DNA of 64,000 nucleotides from Nonomuraea candida (GTDB lineage Bacteria; Actinomycetota; Actinomycetes; Streptosporangiales; Streptosporangiaceae): assembly GCF_000725485.1 (NCBI RefSeq), contig NZ_JOAG01000041.1:15447-79446 (forward strand). The letters run 5' to 3'. This document shows, piece by piece, positions 10,238 through 19,428 of the stretch. Numbering within the stretch: position 1 is the stretch's first letter; each line of letters begins with the position of its first letter. The notes beneath the pieces were generated by a model. That model had not been told where the DNA came from. It made no database searches and saw only the letters and a list, made by a program, of their open reading frames with translations. The translations under genes and the position numbers were made by a program.

Positions 10238-11662
10238 ATGGCTGACCTCCACATCCAGATAGACCGGGGAAAAGGGGGCATCGCCGGGCAGATCGCGTCT
10301 GAGCTGCGCGACTCCATCCGCGGCGGGCGGCTCACGCCCGGCACGCGCCTGCCCGCCACCCGCGACCTCGCCACCGATCTCCAGGTCTCCAGGGGCGTGG
10401 TGGTGGAGGCGTACGAGCAGCTGGTCGCCGAGGGTTTCCTGGTCTCCAGGGTGGGGGTCGGCACCCAGGTCACCCCCAAGAACGCCGGCCGGACCGCGCT
10501 CAAGTCGCGTGACCCGTCCCCGCCCCGGCCGCCGCGACCACCCGGGCCCGCGCGCCGGGCCCGGACCGTCGCCTCGCATCCCCCGTACTACGGTCATCGC
10601 CCCACCTCTCCGGACCTGGGCCACTTCCCCCGTGAGCGCTGGCTGGCGGCCGTCAGGCACGTCCTGGCCACCGTACCTTCGGAGGCTTTCGATTACGGGG
10701 ACCCCGGCGGCGTGCCCGAGCTGCGGGAAGAGCTGGCCGCCTACCTCAGGAGGGTCAGGGCGGCCGAGGTGGGCCAGGAGAACCTCGTGATCGTCGGCGG
10801 CGTCGCGCAGGGGCTCAGCCTGGTGCTGCACGTGCTGACCCAGCGGCGCGCGCTGCGGCTGGCCGTGGAGGACCCGACCAGCCACCGCCAGGTGCCGCTG
10901 CTGCGCCGCGCGGGCGCGCAGCTCGTGCCGGTGCCGGTGGACGGGCAGGGGCTCGACGTGCGCAAGCTGAGCGGGGACGCGGTGCTGGTGACGCCCGCGC
11001 ACCAGTTCCCGACCGGGGTGGTGCTCTCCCCGGAGCGCCGGGCGGCGCTGATGGAGTGGGCGTACGCCGGCAACCGGGTCGTCCTGGAGGACGACTACGA
11101 CGCCGAGTTCCGCTTCGACCGCGACCCCGTCGGCTGCCTCCAGGGGCTGGCGCCCGACCGGGTCATCCTGTCGGGCAGCGTCAGCAAGGCGCTGGCCCCC
11201 GGGCTGCGGCTGGGCTGGGTGGCCGCGCCGCCCGACCTGGCCGAGGCGATCCGCAGGGCGCGCGGCGAGCAGGACCTGGGCTCGCCGGTCATCGAGCAGT
11301 ACGCGCTGGCCCACTTCCTGCGCACCGGCGGCTACGACAAGCACCTGCGGCGCATGCGCAGGGAGTACCGGCGCCGCCGCGACGCCCTGGTCTCCGCGCT
11401 GGCCGCCGAGCTGCCCGAGGTGCGGGTGCGGGGCATCGAGGCGGGGCTGCACGTCTACCTGGAGCTGCCGCCCGGCTGGGACGAGCCGCGCACGGTCCGG
11501 GCGGCGCGCGAGCTGGGCATGTCCGTCGAGCCGGTGGAGCCGATGCGGGAGACACCGGGGCCGGCGGCGGTGGTGGTGGGGTTCGCGCGGCTGCCCGCGC
11601 ACAGGGCGGCCGAGGTGGTGTCCGGACTAAAGGTCAGAATGTCCGGACAAAGTGTTGACTGA
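10238..11662 (+). CDS. MocR-family PLP-dependent transcriptional regulator
   Basis: A 474-residue fusion of a GntR winged helix (residues ~1-75, with LPATRDLATDLQVSRGVVVEAYEQL) to a type I aminotransferase-like domain. The PLP-binding lysine is expected at K317 in SGSVSKALAPGLRLGW, and the LEDDYDAEFR motif of this family is present. Such proteins use PLP or a PLP adduct as effector rather than catalysing transamination. The divergent EamA exporter is the obvious target. The stop codon lies in a CTGAAGGAAG motif that recurs three times in the following intergenic array. Confidence 0.92.
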   Translation: MADLHIQIDRGKGGIAGQIASELRDSIRGGRLTPGTRLPATRDLATDLQVSRGVVVEAYEQLVAEGFLVSRVGVGTQVTPKNAGRTALKSRDPSPPRPPRPPGPARRARTVASHPPYYGHRPTSPDLGHFPRERWLAAVRHVLATVPSEAFDYGDPGGVPELREELAAYLRRVRAAEVGQENLVIVGGVAQGLSLVLHVLTQRRALRLAVEDPTSHRQVPLLRRAGAQLVPVPVDGQGLDVRKLSGDAVLVTPAHQFPTGVVLSPERRAALMEWAYAGNRVVLEDDYDAEFRFDRDPVGCLQGLAPDRVILSGSVSKALAPGLRLGWVAAPPDLAEAIRRARGEQDLGSPVIEQYALAHFLRTGGYDKHLRRMRREYRRRRDALVSALAAELPEVRVRGIEAGLHVYLELPPGWDEPRTVRAARELGMSVEPVEPMRETPGPAAVVVGFARLPAHRAAEVVSGLKVRMSGQSVD

Positions 11663-11830
11663 AGGAAGCGGCTCGCTTAGAAAGAAAGCCGGACCCGGAA
11701 CCGAGGCCCCGGGCAAGCCGGACCGGACCCGGGGCCCTGAAGGAAGGCCCGGACCGGAACCGGGGGAATCTGAAGGAAGGCCGGACCGGAACCGGGGGCT
11801 CTGAAGGAAGGCCGGACCCGGGGGAGAGTC
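11659..11830. repeat. Tandem array built on the MocR gene 3' end
   Basis: CTGAAGGAAG containing the mocR stop (11659-11668) recurs at 11737, 11770 and 11801. The last three are full units of 31-33 bp with the body GGCCGGACCGGAACCGGGG. The array occupies the gap before the next gene. Confidence 0.75.
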
Positions 11831-11869
11831 GCTCGCCCGGAGGGAAGGCCGGGCGGGATCGGAGGCGGA

Positions 11870-12811
11870 ATGCGTGTCGGACTGCTGGGGCTGGGCCGGA
11901 TCGGCGCCTTCCACGCCGCCACCCTGGCCGCGCATCCCCTGGTGGACGAGCTGATCGTGGCCGATCCCGTACGCACCTCGCCGCACGGCAGGCCCGGCGA
12001 CCCGTTCCAGGCGGACGCCGTGGTCATCGCCACCCCGACCGGCACGCACGCCGAGCTGATCATCAAGGCGTGCGACCGCGGCATTCCGGCGTTCTGCGAG
12101 AAACCGGTCGCGTCAACGGTGGCCGAGACCGTCAAGGTGCTGCAGACCGCCGCGGGCAACCGGGTGCAGGTCGGGTTCCAGCGCCGGTTCGACCCCGGCT
12201 ACGTCGCGGCGGCGCACGCGCTGCGCGCCGGTGAGCTGGGCGAGCTGCACCGCGTGCACCTGGTCACGGCCGATCCGGCGCCGCCGCCTGCCGCGTACCT
12301 CCCGCTGTCCGGCGGCATCTACCGCGACTGCCACATCCACGACTTCGACGCCCTGCGCTGGGTGACCGGCCGCGAGGTGGTGTCGGTCTACGCGCGCGGG
12401 GCCAACCGGGGCGCCGCGTTCTTCGCCGAGGCTGGCGACGTGGACACCAGCGCCGCGCTGCTGGCCCTCGACGACGGCACGCTGGCCACCTTGCAGGGCT
12501 CGCGCTACAACGGCGGCGGGTACGACGTGCGCATGGAGCTGGCCGGCACCAAGCGCACCCAGGCCGTCGGCCTCGGTCCGCGCGCCCCGCTGCACACGAC
12601 GGAGGCCCTGCCGCCGGGCTCCGGCGCGCCCTGGCCGGACTTCGTCAGCCGTTTCGAGACCGCCTACCGTGCCGAGATCGACGCGTTCCTGCGCGGCGGC
12701 ACGAACCCGTGCACGATCGAGGACGCGCTGGAGGCCCTCTACGTGGCCGAGGCCGCCGACCTCTCCCTGCGCGAGGGCCGCCCGGTCGAGGTCGCCGAGG
12801 TACGGCACTGA
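11870..12811 (+). CDS. Gfo/Idh/MocA-family oxidoreductase
   Basis: An NAD(P)-dependent sugar/inositol-type dehydrogenase of 313 residues. The Rossmann motif GLGRIG is at residues 7-12, the family lysine is in FCEKPVA, and the catalytic-site pattern CHIHDFDALRW follows. The N-terminal domain is shorter than usual: the region between the second beta strand and VVIATPTGTHAEL lacks roughly 20 residues of the typical cofactor-selectivity helix, which is an odd deletion. GGAGG precedes the ATG by 4 nt. Inositol 2-dehydrogenase-like is the nearest guess, but the substrate is not determinable. No pathway partners are nearby. Confidence 0.85.
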   Translation: MRVGLLGLGRIGAFHAATLAAHPLVDELIVADPVRTSPHGRPGDPFQADAVVIATPTGTHAELIIKACDRGIPAFCEKPVASTVAETVKVLQTAAGNRVQVGFQRRFDPGYVAAAHALRAGELGELHRVHLVTADPAPPPAAYLPLSGGIYRDCHIHDFDALRWVTGREVVSVYARGANRGAAFFAEAGDVDTSAALLALDDGTLATLQGSRYNGGGYDVRMELAGTKRTQAVGLGPRAPLHTTEALPPGSGAPWPDFVSRFETAYRAEIDAFLRGGTNPCTIEDALEALYVAEAADLSLREGRPVEVAEVRH

Positions 12812-12839
12812 CCCCGTCCCGCCGCGACCGGCGACACGG

Positions 12840-12960
12840 CGAGGTGGCGGGGGCCGGTCGGGCGGTGCCAGGACGGCGAGGGCCGGTCGGACGCCGGCAG
12901 GACGGCGGCGGGGCCGGTCGGACGCGGCAGGACGGCGGTGGGGCCGGTCAGACGGTGGCG
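12840..12960. repeat. GC-rich tandem array at the 3' end of the MFS gene
   Basis: On the minus strand the motif GTCTGACCGGCCCC, which contains the transporter's stop codon, is followed by about three drifting ~30-bp units of GTCCGACCGGCCCC plus CGCCGTCCTGCCG. It fills the gap between two convergent genes. Confidence 0.7.
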
Positions 12961-14126
12961 GTGGGGGTGGGCTTCGGGGCGAAGCCCGGGGCCAGGGCGA
13001 CGATCGCGGCGGCCAGCACCAGCGGCGCGGCGAAGGCCACCCGCATGTCCACGGCGTCCGCGAGCCCGCCCACCAGGGCCGCGCCGACGATGAAGCCGAC
13101 GTAGTTGAAGAGGTTGACCCTGGCGATGGCCACCCCGGTGCCCGCCGGGTCCAGCCTGCCCGCCGCCGAGAACGACTGCGGCGCCACCACCGCCAGCCCC
13201 ACCCCGGTCAGCCCGAAGGCGACGATGCCCAGCGGCTGGTTCGGGGCCAGCACGACGCCCAGGAAGCCGAGCGTGGCGATCACGCCGCCGATCCTGACGA
13301 TGGCGGCGGGGCCGTACCGCCGGACGGCGAAGTCGCCGCCGAGCCTGACGGCCAGCGTGGTCGCCTGGTAGGCCACGTACGCCAGCGGGATCACCCAGGG
13401 TTCGGCGACGAGCACGTCCTTCATGAAGACCGTGCTGAAGTTGGAGACGGCGGCGTCGCCGACGTACAGGAAGCCCATGGCCAGGCAGAGCGGGACGATC
13501 GGCCGCCAGGGGAAGCGGCTCGCGGCGGCGGCCTTCTCGTCGCCGGTCCTCGCGGCCCCGGCCCTCTCCTCCTCGGGCGTGCACAGGCCGGGCCCGGCGT
13601 AGAGCGAGCCGGCCACGGCCAGGACCATGGGGACGGCCATGATGAGCGGCAGCGGCAGCTCGGCCGCCGCCGAGGCCCAGAGCGCGCCGGCCATGCTGAG
13701 CACGCTCCACACGCAGTGGAACCCGTTCAGCACCGGCAGGCCGTACCTGCGCTCGACCGCGACGCCCTGCATGTTCATGCCCGCGTCCACCGCGCCCACG
13801 GCCAGCCCGAACAGCAGCAGCACCGGCACCAGCAGCGGCACGTCCGGCGCGAGCCCGGCCAGCACCACGGCGACCGCGACCACCGGCTGGGCGGCGCGTA
13901 ACAGCGCCTTGCTGCCGTACCGGGCGGCGAGCGCACCCGCCGCCACGCTGCCGACGCCCGCGAACACGGGCACGATCAGCAGCAGCAACGTGAGGGTGCC
14001 CTCGTCCAGCTGGTGTTTGGCCTGGAGGGCGGCGACCTGGATGAGCAGCGAGGCGAAGGACAGTCCCTGTACGGCGTACACGACGGACGTGGCGACACGG
14101 GCCTGGCGATCACGTGAGGACGGCAC
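12948..14126 (-). CDS. MFS transporter (YbjJ/fucose-permease-like)
   Basis: A major facilitator protein of 392 residues with about 12 membrane helices. The GAVDAGMNMQGVAVERRYG loop after helix 4 is characteristic of the YbjJ/FucP-like subgroup. The GTG start (VPSSRDRQ) has GGAGG five bases upstream and is preferred over a TTG nine codons earlier. The gene is divergent from a TetR regulator, with a dyad between them, suggesting regulated efflux; the substrate is unknown. Its stop codon lies in a repeat array. Confidence 0.88.
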   Translation of the reverse strand: MPSSRDRQARVATSVVYAVQGLSFASLLIQVAALQAKHQLDEGTLTLLLLIVPVFAGVGSVAAGALAARYGSKALLRAAQPVVAVAVVLAGLAPDVPLLVPVLLLFGLAVGAVDAGMNMQGVAVERRYGLPVLNGFHCVWSVLSMAGALWASAAAELPLPLIMAVPMVLAVAGSLYAGPGLCTPEEERAGAARTGDEKAAAASRFPWRPIVPLCLAMGFLYVGDAAVSNFSTVFMKDVLVAEPWVIPLAYVAYQATTLAVRLGGDFAVRRYGPAAIVRIGGVIATLGFLGVVLAPNQPLGIVAFGLTGVGLAVVAPQSFSAAGRLDPAGTGVAIARVNLFNYVGFIVGAALVGGLADAVDMRVAFAAPLVLAAAIVALAPGFAPKPTPTATV

Positions 14127-14152
14127 AGGGGCCTCCTGATCGGGGGGTATCA

Positions 14153-14173
14153 AACGTGAGGCGCGGTCAGGTT
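14153..14173. promoter_or_regulatory. Candidate TetR operator in the MFS/TetR divergent region
   Basis: AACGTGA (14153-14159) and TCAGGTT (14167-14173) form an interrupted dyad AACnTGA-N7-TCAnGTT of 21 bp. It sits between the two divergent genes, 27 bp from the MFS start. Size and position fit a TetR dimer site. Confidence 0.45.
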
Positions 14174-14229
14174 AACGGCTGCCGAAGGCCCTCCGCCAGC
14201 ACGAGAAGGCGCGAGATAGGCTGCCCCGG

Positions 14230-14832
14230 GTGAGACGGGGCGTGAGACGGGGCTACGCGTCCGGTGCGGCGCGCAGGGAGCGCATCCTGGCCACCGCGCT
14301 GCTGGAGTTCGCCGAGCACGGCTATCGCGGCGCATCGCTGGCCCGCATCGCCGAGCGCGTCGAGCTGTCCCAGGCCGGGCTGCTGCACCACTTCAGGAGC
14401 AAGGAGCTGCTGCTCGTCGCGGTGCTGGAATACCGGGACGAGATGGACGCCCGCAGGTTCGACCTCGGCCGGGTCGGCGGGATCGCCGCGCTGCGGGCCC
14501 TGGTGGACGTCGTGGCGCACAACTCCCGGGTGCCGGGCCTGGTGCAGCTCTTCGCCGTGATCAGCGGCGAGGCCGTGACCCCCGGCCACCCCGGCCACGA
14601 CTGGGCCAGGCGGCGCTACCGGCGCCTGCGCGCCGACGTGGCGGCGGCGCTGCGCAGGGGCGCCGAGCTGGGCGAGTTCCGGTCCGACCTCGACGCGGAG
14701 TCGCACGCCGACCGGCTGATCGCGATGGTGGACGGCCTGCAGACGCAGTGGCTGATCGACCCCGAACGGGTGGACATGACCCGCGTCTTCAGCGGCTACG
14801 TGGACGACCTCATCGCCTCGCTCCGGCCTTAG
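14230..14832 (+). CDS. TetR-family transcriptional regulator
   Basis: A 200-residue TetR protein. The N-terminal helix-turn-helix spans roughly residues 18-62 (ILATALLEFAEHGYRGASLARIAERVELSQAGLLHHF) and is followed by an all-helical ligand domain. The GTG start follows TAGGCT by 7 nt, so it is probably leaderless. Being divergent from the MFS transporter, it is the likely repressor of that gene. The last seven codons and stop are copied exactly 78 bp downstream. Confidence 0.88.
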   Translation: MRRGVRRGYASGAARRERILATALLEFAEHGYRGASLARIAERVELSQAGLLHHFRSKELLLVAVLEYRDEMDARRFDLGRVGGIAALRALVDVVAHNSRVPGLVQLFAVISGEAVTPGHPGHDWARRRYRRLRADVAAALRRGAELGEFRSDLDAESHADRLIAMVDGLQTQWLIDPERVDMTRVFSGYVDDLIASLRP

Positions 14833-14960
14833 TACTCGTCGCCTCGCACTGGCCCTGGACCCCAGCGCCTCGCGCCGGCCTTAGCACTCATCGCCTCGCT
14901 CCGGCCTTAGCGCTCGTCGCCTCGCTCCGGCCCTGGACCCCAGCGCCTCGCGCCGGCCTT
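14809..14960. repeat. Array of copies of the TetR gene 3' end
   Basis: A 24-bp block holding the last seven codons and TAG stop of the TetR gene (14809-14832) recurs perfectly at 14887-14910. Several diverged copies lie between and after, around CGCCTCGCTCCGGCC. The array runs up to the stop of the convergent DUF998 gene. Confidence 0.85.
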
Positions 14961-15655
14961 CAGACCTCGTCGGCCGCTCTGGCCAGCCGGTCGCCGGCGA
15001 GGCCGGCGCGTGCCGGGGCCGGGGCGGGTTCCGCCGGGTCGAGCCGCTTGGCGGCGGCCCACACGCCCAGCGCCAGCAGCGCGGCCACCTCGGTGACGGC
15101 CAGGCCCCGCTCGACCAGCCCCAGCGGCATGACCCGGTACCACGGCAGCCCCTCGCCGGCCCCGATGACGACCGCCGCGCCGATGCCCACCACCCACAAC
15201 ACCGAGCAGATCCCGAGCCCGAACGCCGCCACCGTGGCCCTCGTCCGCTCCCTGTGCCGCCACGGCCTGGCGATGATGACGGCCGCCAGCGGCAGGCAGA
15301 GGAAGGCCACGAAACTTCCCACCCGGTGGATGTTGCCGCTCAGGCTGGGCCCGACCGACCAGTCGTGCTTCTCGAACCAGGCCGCCAGGAACAGCCCCAC
15401 GCTCCAGCCCATGAGCGCGACGGTGCCGAAGATCCCGGCCAGCCGCTTGCGCGCCAAGGACACGCCGATGGCCACCGAGCCCGCCGCCAGCAGGCCGACC
15501 CCGAGCCCGAAGATCCAGCCGTCGGGGCCGAGGCCGTGCTCGCTGATGGTGCGCCTGAACGGGTTCATCTCGCCGAAGCTCGTCAGCTCCAGCCCCAGGA
15601 TCACCGTTATGCCCGCGCCTGCCGCGCCGAGACCCCACCGCGCCGGTTGATGCAC
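14960..15655 (-). CDS. DUF998 family membrane protein
   Basis: A 231-residue integral membrane protein with about six to seven helices. The first helix ends in a TSFGEMNPFRRTISEHGLGP loop, followed by alternating helices typical of DUF998 proteins, whose function is unknown. The GTG start (VHQPARWG) is preceded by GGGAGG at 4-nt spacing. The C-terminus is a short Ala/Pro-rich cytoplasmic tail. It is divergent from the DUF1707 gene. Confidence 0.8.
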   Translation of the reverse strand: MHQPARWGLGAAGAGITVILGLELTSFGEMNPFRRTISEHGLGPDGWIFGLGVGLLAAGSVAIGVSLARKRLAGIFGTVALMGWSVGLFLAAWFEKHDWSVGPSLSGNIHRVGSFVAFLCLPLAAVIIARPWRHRERTRATVAAFGLGICSVLWVVGIGAAVVIGAGEGLPWYRVMPLGLVERGLAVTEVAALLALGVWAAAKRLDPAEPAPAPARAGLAGDRLARAADEV

Positions 15656-15866
15656 GACACCTCCCTTTTGCCGGGATAACGGCCGTACATAGCGGTAGAT
15701 TCCTAAGAAATTCCTGAGAAACAGGGGCTTGCGAGGCCGGTACGACCGCCACGCCGAGGTGAACGGGAAGCTCGCCGCGAAAATCGCCGAATTCCTGGCC
15801 GGAATCGGCAGAGTTGGGGCCAATCGGCACGAGCGAACGGGCCGGGCGCCGGATATCGTCAGAAGT

Positions 15867-16517
15867 GTGAACGAACGCGCGGGATCGTGGTTGCCCAAGC
15901 TGCAGGAAGTCGGCGAGCGGCTGGCCGAGGAGTGGGTGACCGCTCGCCGTCCCTCGACGACGAGCGACGTGCCGCAGCCCCATGAGCTGCGCGCGTCCGA
16001 CGCCGATCGCGAGCGCATCGCCCAGGTGCTCCAGGACGCGCACGCCGACGGGCGGATCACGCTGGAGGAGCTGGAGGAACGGCTCGGCGTGCTCTACTCC
16101 GCGCGCACGCTCGGCGAGCTGGCGGCGCTCACCACCGACCTCCTGCCCCCCGAGGAGCAGCCGCTCAACCTCGACGGCCGGCCGGTCTCGGCCATCTTCA
16201 AGAAGGAGCAGCGCGGCGGGCGCTGGGTGGTGCCGGCCGAGCTGGGCGTGACGGCCATGTTCGGCACGACCAAGCTCGACTTCCGCGACGCGATCCTGCA
16301 GAACCGGCGGATCATCCTCAACGCCACCCTCGTCTTCGGCGGGCTGGAGATCCACGTGCCCGAGGGGCTGGAGGTGATCAGGGTGGCCAAGGACAAGACG
16401 GTCCGCCTGACCAAGCAGCCCACCGAGCCGGGCGCGCCGGTGGTGGAGGTGCGCACGACGAACTTCGCGGGCGAGGTCAAGGTCAAGGAGCCGCCCCGCC
16501 GCAAGCGCCGCCGCTGA
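15867..16517 (+). CDS. DUF1707 / LiaF-like domain protein
   Basis: A 216-residue protein. Residues ~38-90 form a DUF1707 SHOCT-like domain (LRASDADRERIAQVLQDAHADGRITLEELEERL). A C-terminal beta-rich domain resembles the LiaF/YvqF cell-envelope stress domain (VTAMFGTTKLDFRDA, VFGGLEIHVPEGLEV). It has no clear membrane helix and ends in a basic RRKRRR tail. The GTG start is chosen because TATCGT lies 7 nt upstream (leaderless); a TTG 46 codons earlier is open but lacks family similarity. A role in envelope homeostasis is inferred from the LiaF-like domain only. Confidence 0.78.
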   Translation: MNERAGSWLPKLQEVGERLAEEWVTARRPSTTSDVPQPHELRASDADRERIAQVLQDAHADGRITLEELEERLGVLYSARTLGELAALTTDLLPPEEQPLNLDGRPVSAIFKKEQRGGRWVVPAELGVTAMFGTTKLDFRDAILQNRRIILNATLVFGGLEIHVPEGLEVIRVAKDKTVRLTKQPTEPGAPVVEVRTTNFAGEVKVKEPPRRKRRR

Positions 16518-16560
16518 CCCTCCTCACCGCCCCGCCCGTCGCTTCCCGCCCCTTGACGGC

Positions 16561-17595
16561 TCAGCCGGCGGTGTCGAAGTTGATCGCGCTGTACGCGCGC
16601 AGCTTCCAGAGCTGGTGCTCGCTCTCGATCTTGCGAATGGTGCCCGACCTGCCGCGCATCACCAGGGACTGCGTCACCGCGGAGCCGGCGCGGAACCGTA
16701 CGCCCTGCATGAGCTCGCCCTGCGTGATGCCCGTCGCGGCGAAGAACACGTCGTCGGACTTGACCAGGTCGTTGGTGGTGAGCACCTGGTCGAGGTCGTG
16801 CCCGGCGTCGATGGCCTTGCCCCGCTCGGCGTCGTCGCGCGGCCACAGCCGGCCCTGGATCACGCCGCCCAGGCACTTGAGCGCACACGCGGCCACGATG
16901 CCCTCGGGGGTGCCGCCGATGCCCAGCATCAGGTCGATGCCGGTGCCCGCGCGGGCCGCCATGATCGCGCCGGCCACGTCGCCGTCGGTGATGAACTTGA
17001 TGCGCGCGCCCGTCTCCCTGATCTCCTTGACCAGCCGCTCGTGCCTGGGCCGGTCGAGCACGACCACGGTCACGTCGGACGGCGAGCAGTGCTTGGCCCT
17101 GGCGACGGCGTTGATGTTGTCGGCCACGGGGGCCTCGATGTTCACCACGTCGGCCGCCTCCGGGCCGGTCACCAGCTTCTCCATGTAGAACACGGCGGAC
17201 GGGTCGTACATCGAGCCGCGCTCGCTGACCGCGATCACCGACACCGCGTCCGGCATGCCGAGCGCCGTCAGCCTGGTGCCGTCGATCGGGTCCACCGCCA
17301 CGTCACAGTCGGGGCCGCTGCCGTCGCCGACGCGCTCGCCGTTGTACAGCATCGGGGCGTGGTCCTTCTCGCCCTCGCCGATCACGACGACGCCGTTCAT
17401 GGAGACCGTGCTGATGAGCTGGCGCATCGCGTTCACGGCCGCGCCGTCGGCGCCGTTCTTGTCGCCGCGGCCCACCCACCGGGCCGCGGCCATCGCGGCG
17501 GCCTCGGTGACGCGTACGAGCTCCAAGGCCAGGTTGCGATCGGGGGCGTGCTCGCTGGTGGCGAGCGCCGGCGGCACGGAAGTCTGGTCGGACAT
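16561..17595 (-). CDS. glpX: Fructose-1,6-bisphosphatase class II
   Basis: A gluconeogenic phosphatase (fructose-1,6-bisphosphate to fructose-6-phosphate), cytosolic and metal dependent. The 344-residue protein has the class II motifs [18 protein letters not shown] and [11 protein letters not shown] (metal and substrate sites) and [20 protein letters not shown]. The ATG at MSDQTSVPP has GGAGG at 9-nt spacing. glpX is the major or only FBPase in many actinobacteria. Its position next to DUF4245 and the xse genes is part of a conserved actinobacterial neighbourhood. Confidence 0.96.
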   Translation of the reverse strand: MSDQTSVPPALATSEHAPDRNLALELVRVTEAAAMAAARWVGRGDKNGADGAAVNAMRQLISTVSMNGVVVIGEGEKDHAPMLYNGERVGDGSGPDCDVAVDPIDGTRLTALGMPDAVSVIAVSERGSMYDPSAVFYMEKLVTGPEAADVVNIEAPVADNINAVARAKHCSPSDVTVVVLDRPRHERLVKEIRETGARIKFITDGDVAGAIMAARAGTGIDLMLGIGGTPEGIVAACALKCLGGVIQGRLWPRDDAERGKAIDAGHDLDQVLTTNDLVKSDDVFFAATGITQGELMQGVRFRAGSAVTQSLVMRGRSGTIRKIESEHQLWKLRAYSAINFDTAG

Positions 17596-17618
17596 GATGA
17601 CTGGCCCTCCTTGTGGGA

Positions 17619-17639
17619 CAACTAGGTCGATCGTAGTTG
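17619..17639. promoter_or_regulatory. Inverted repeat upstream of glpX
   Basis: CAACTA (17619-17624) and TAGTTG (17634-17639) form a 6-bp dyad with a 9-bp spacer, 24 bp from the glpX start and in the divergent region shared with a TetR gene. A possible TetR or metabolic-regulator operator; not proven. Confidence 0.35.
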
Positions 17640-17766
17640 CCGGTCTATTCCCGGCCGGAGGGGGATAATCTGCTAGGGGAGAACGGATTTTGCGCCATAT
17701 GCTGTGCGCGCCAAGGATCTTGCCTCCAACATGGAGCGTGGCGCCCCGCCGTGGAGGAGATCCCGA

Positions 17767-18375
17767 ATGAGCGATGTGGATGACGTCGTCACCCAGCCCC
17801 GCACGTCCGAGCGCGGCGCGGCCACCCGCAGCTCGCTGCTCGCCGCGGCGCGTGAGGTCTTCGTCTCCAAGGGCTTCGCGGAGGCGGGCGTGACCGACGT
17901 GGTGGCCAGGGCCGACGCGAGCGTGGGCAGCCTCTACCACCACTTCTCCGGCAAGGCCGACCTCTACCTCACGCTGTGGGAGGAGTTCCAGGCCAGGCAG
18001 ACCCAGCGCACCAAGCACGCCGCCCGCAACGCCAGGGGCGCCGGCGAGAGCGACCCCATGCGGGTGTTCGTCAGCGCCGCCCGTGCCTACCTCGACGGCT
18101 GCCTGGAGGAGCGCGAGCTGGCCGCGCTGTTCCTGCGCGGTGACGGGCCGCCCGGCTTCGAGGTGGTCATGCGCGACCGGCTGCGCAAGTGGGCGCAGCG
18201 CAACGCGGCGCTGTTCGAGAACGAGCCGGCCCTCGTCGTGGTCGTCACCGGGGCGCTGGCGGCGGCCGTGTCGGAGGTGGTGCTCGGCGGCGACCCCGGC
18301 CTGGCCGACGAGGTGCTCGCCATCATCGGGCAGATTCGCCCGGCCACTTCGGCGACCGCCCGCTCCAGCGGGTAA
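17767..18375 (+). CDS. TetR-family transcriptional regulator
   Basis: A 202-residue TetR protein with its helix-turn-helix at about residues 19-65 ([37 protein letters not shown]). GGAGGA eight bases before the ATG favours this start over in-frame codons upstream. It is divergent from glpX and followed 11 bp later by DUF4245, so it could control either; no specific target can be assigned. Confidence 0.85.
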   Translation: MSDVDDVVTQPRTSERGAATRSSLLAAAREVFVSKGFAEAGVTDVVARADASVGSLYHHFSGKADLYLTLWEEFQARQTQRTKHAARNARGAGESDPMRVFVSAARAYLDGCLEERELAALFLRGDGPPGFEVVMRDRLRKWAQRNAALFENEPALVVVVTGALAAAVSEVVLGGDPGLADEVLAIIGQIRPATSATARSSG

Positions 18376-18386
18376 CCTCGCCCAGT

Positions 18387-18914
18387 GTGCGGTTCACCCA
18401 AGGTTTGTACGGCTACGCGGTAGCCCTGTTCGTCTGCCTCGCGGGCGCCGGGCTGTTCCTGCTCGTCGCCCCGCAGGGCCGGGAGGAGCACATCCCGCGG
18501 CGCGACTACTCCATCACCGTGGCCAACTTCGGCCACTCGGTGCCGTACGGCGTGTGGGCGCCGCGGCGCGACCCGGCCGGCTGGGTGCCCAACAGCAACA
18601 GGATCGCCAAGGGCGAGAACGGCGCGCAGGTCCTCTACCTCGGCTACGCCACCGCCAAGCGGCAGCACGCGATGTTCGCGCAGAGCGACGAGCGGCCGGC
18701 GGCCGGGTTCGCCAACCGCCTGGCCAACTCCGACAAGGTCGTGGGCACGCAGCAGATCGGCGGGGTGGCGTGGGAGCAGCGCTTCCGCGAGGACAAGAAC
18801 CAGCGCACGCTCGTCCGCATGCTGCCGGACGTGACGCTCGTCATCACCGGCACCGCCGACTGGACGGAACTGGGCGAACTGGCCGCTCTGCTCCACCAAC
18901 GCCCCAAGGGCTGA
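18387..18914 (+). CDS. DUF4245 family membrane-anchored protein
   Basis: A 175-residue protein with one N-terminal helix (about 6-26) and an extracytoplasmic domain containing the family's [19 protein letters not shown] and [16 protein letters not shown] segments. Its function is unknown. The GTG follows TAACCT by 8 nt, suggesting a leaderless transcript. A DUF4245 gene next to glpX and the exonuclease VII genes is conserved across actinobacteria (for example near Rv1099c/Rv1100 in M. tuberculosis). Confidence 0.85.
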   Translation: MRFTQGLYGYAVALFVCLAGAGLFLLVAPQGREEHIPRRDYSITVANFGHSVPYGVWAPRRDPAGWVPNSNRIAKGENGAQVLYLGYATAKRQHAMFAQSDERPAAGFANRLANSDKVVGTQQIGGVAWEQRFREDKNQRTLVRMLPDVTLVITGTADWTELGELAALLHQRPKG

Positions 18915-18983
18915 CCCCGGCCCCCGGCGTTGTCCTCGTCCCCGGAGGCCGGGGCTGTCGGTCGGCGCGTCTAGGGTGGTGAC

Positions 18984-19238
18984 GTGGCAGAGGAGAAGGC
19001 GCCCTCGGGCGAGAAGACCCCGTCTTACGAGCAGGCCCGCGAGGAGCTGACCGAAGTGGTGCGCCGGCTGGAGACCGGCGGGCTCACGCTGGAGCAGTCG
19101 ATCGAGCTCTGGGAGCGGGGGGAGAAGCTGGCGGCCGTCTGCGAGGAGTGGCTCCAGGGAGCCAGGGTCAAGCTGGCCGCCGCCATGGCCCGCCGCTCCG
19201 ACCCGTCCTCCGGCGCCGCCCACGACGCTCCCTTCTGA
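18984..19238 (+). CDS. xseB: Exodeoxyribonuclease VII small subunit
   Basis: An 84-residue helical protein with the signature SYEQAREELTEVVRRLETGGLTLEQSIELWERGEKL. It binds XseA to form the single-strand-specific exonuclease VII. The GTG start follows TAGGGT by 6 nt (leaderless). In most relatives xseB is directly beside xseA. Here a divergent reductase/TetR unit lies between, and xseA points the other way. The last codons and stop codon lie in a 29-bp tandem duplication. Confidence 0.92.
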   Translation: MAEEKAPSGEKTPSYEQAREELTEVVRRLETGGLTLEQSIELWERGEKLAAVCEEWLQGARVKLAAAMARRSDPSSGAAHDAPF

Positions 19239-19289
19239 CCGCGCTCGCCCACGACACGACCTTCTGACCGCGCTCGCCCACGACACGAC
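19232..19289. repeat. Perfect 29-bp tandem duplication at the xseB stop
   Basis: Two identical 29-bp units (19232-19260 and 19261-19289, beginning CTTCTGACCGCGCTCGCCC) lie head to tail. The first contains the xseB TGA. A third partial unit and looser copies of GCGCTCGCCCAC continue to about 19400 in the gap before the convergent reductase gene. Confidence 0.85.
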
Positions 19290-19428
19290 CTTCTGGGGGC
19301 ATCGCGCGGGCACCACGTGCGGCGGCCCTTCTGGGCGCGTTCGCCCCGGCGCCACCGGCGACACCGGCTTCTGGCCGCGCTCGCCCACCGGCACCGCGCG
19401 CCCCCTCGGCCGGCCCGGGTCGGGGGGG

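Noticed and set aside
11659..14960. Repeat arrays read as a possible CRISPR
   Set aside because: Units are contiguous, degenerate and without unique spacers of constant size; no cas gene is near.
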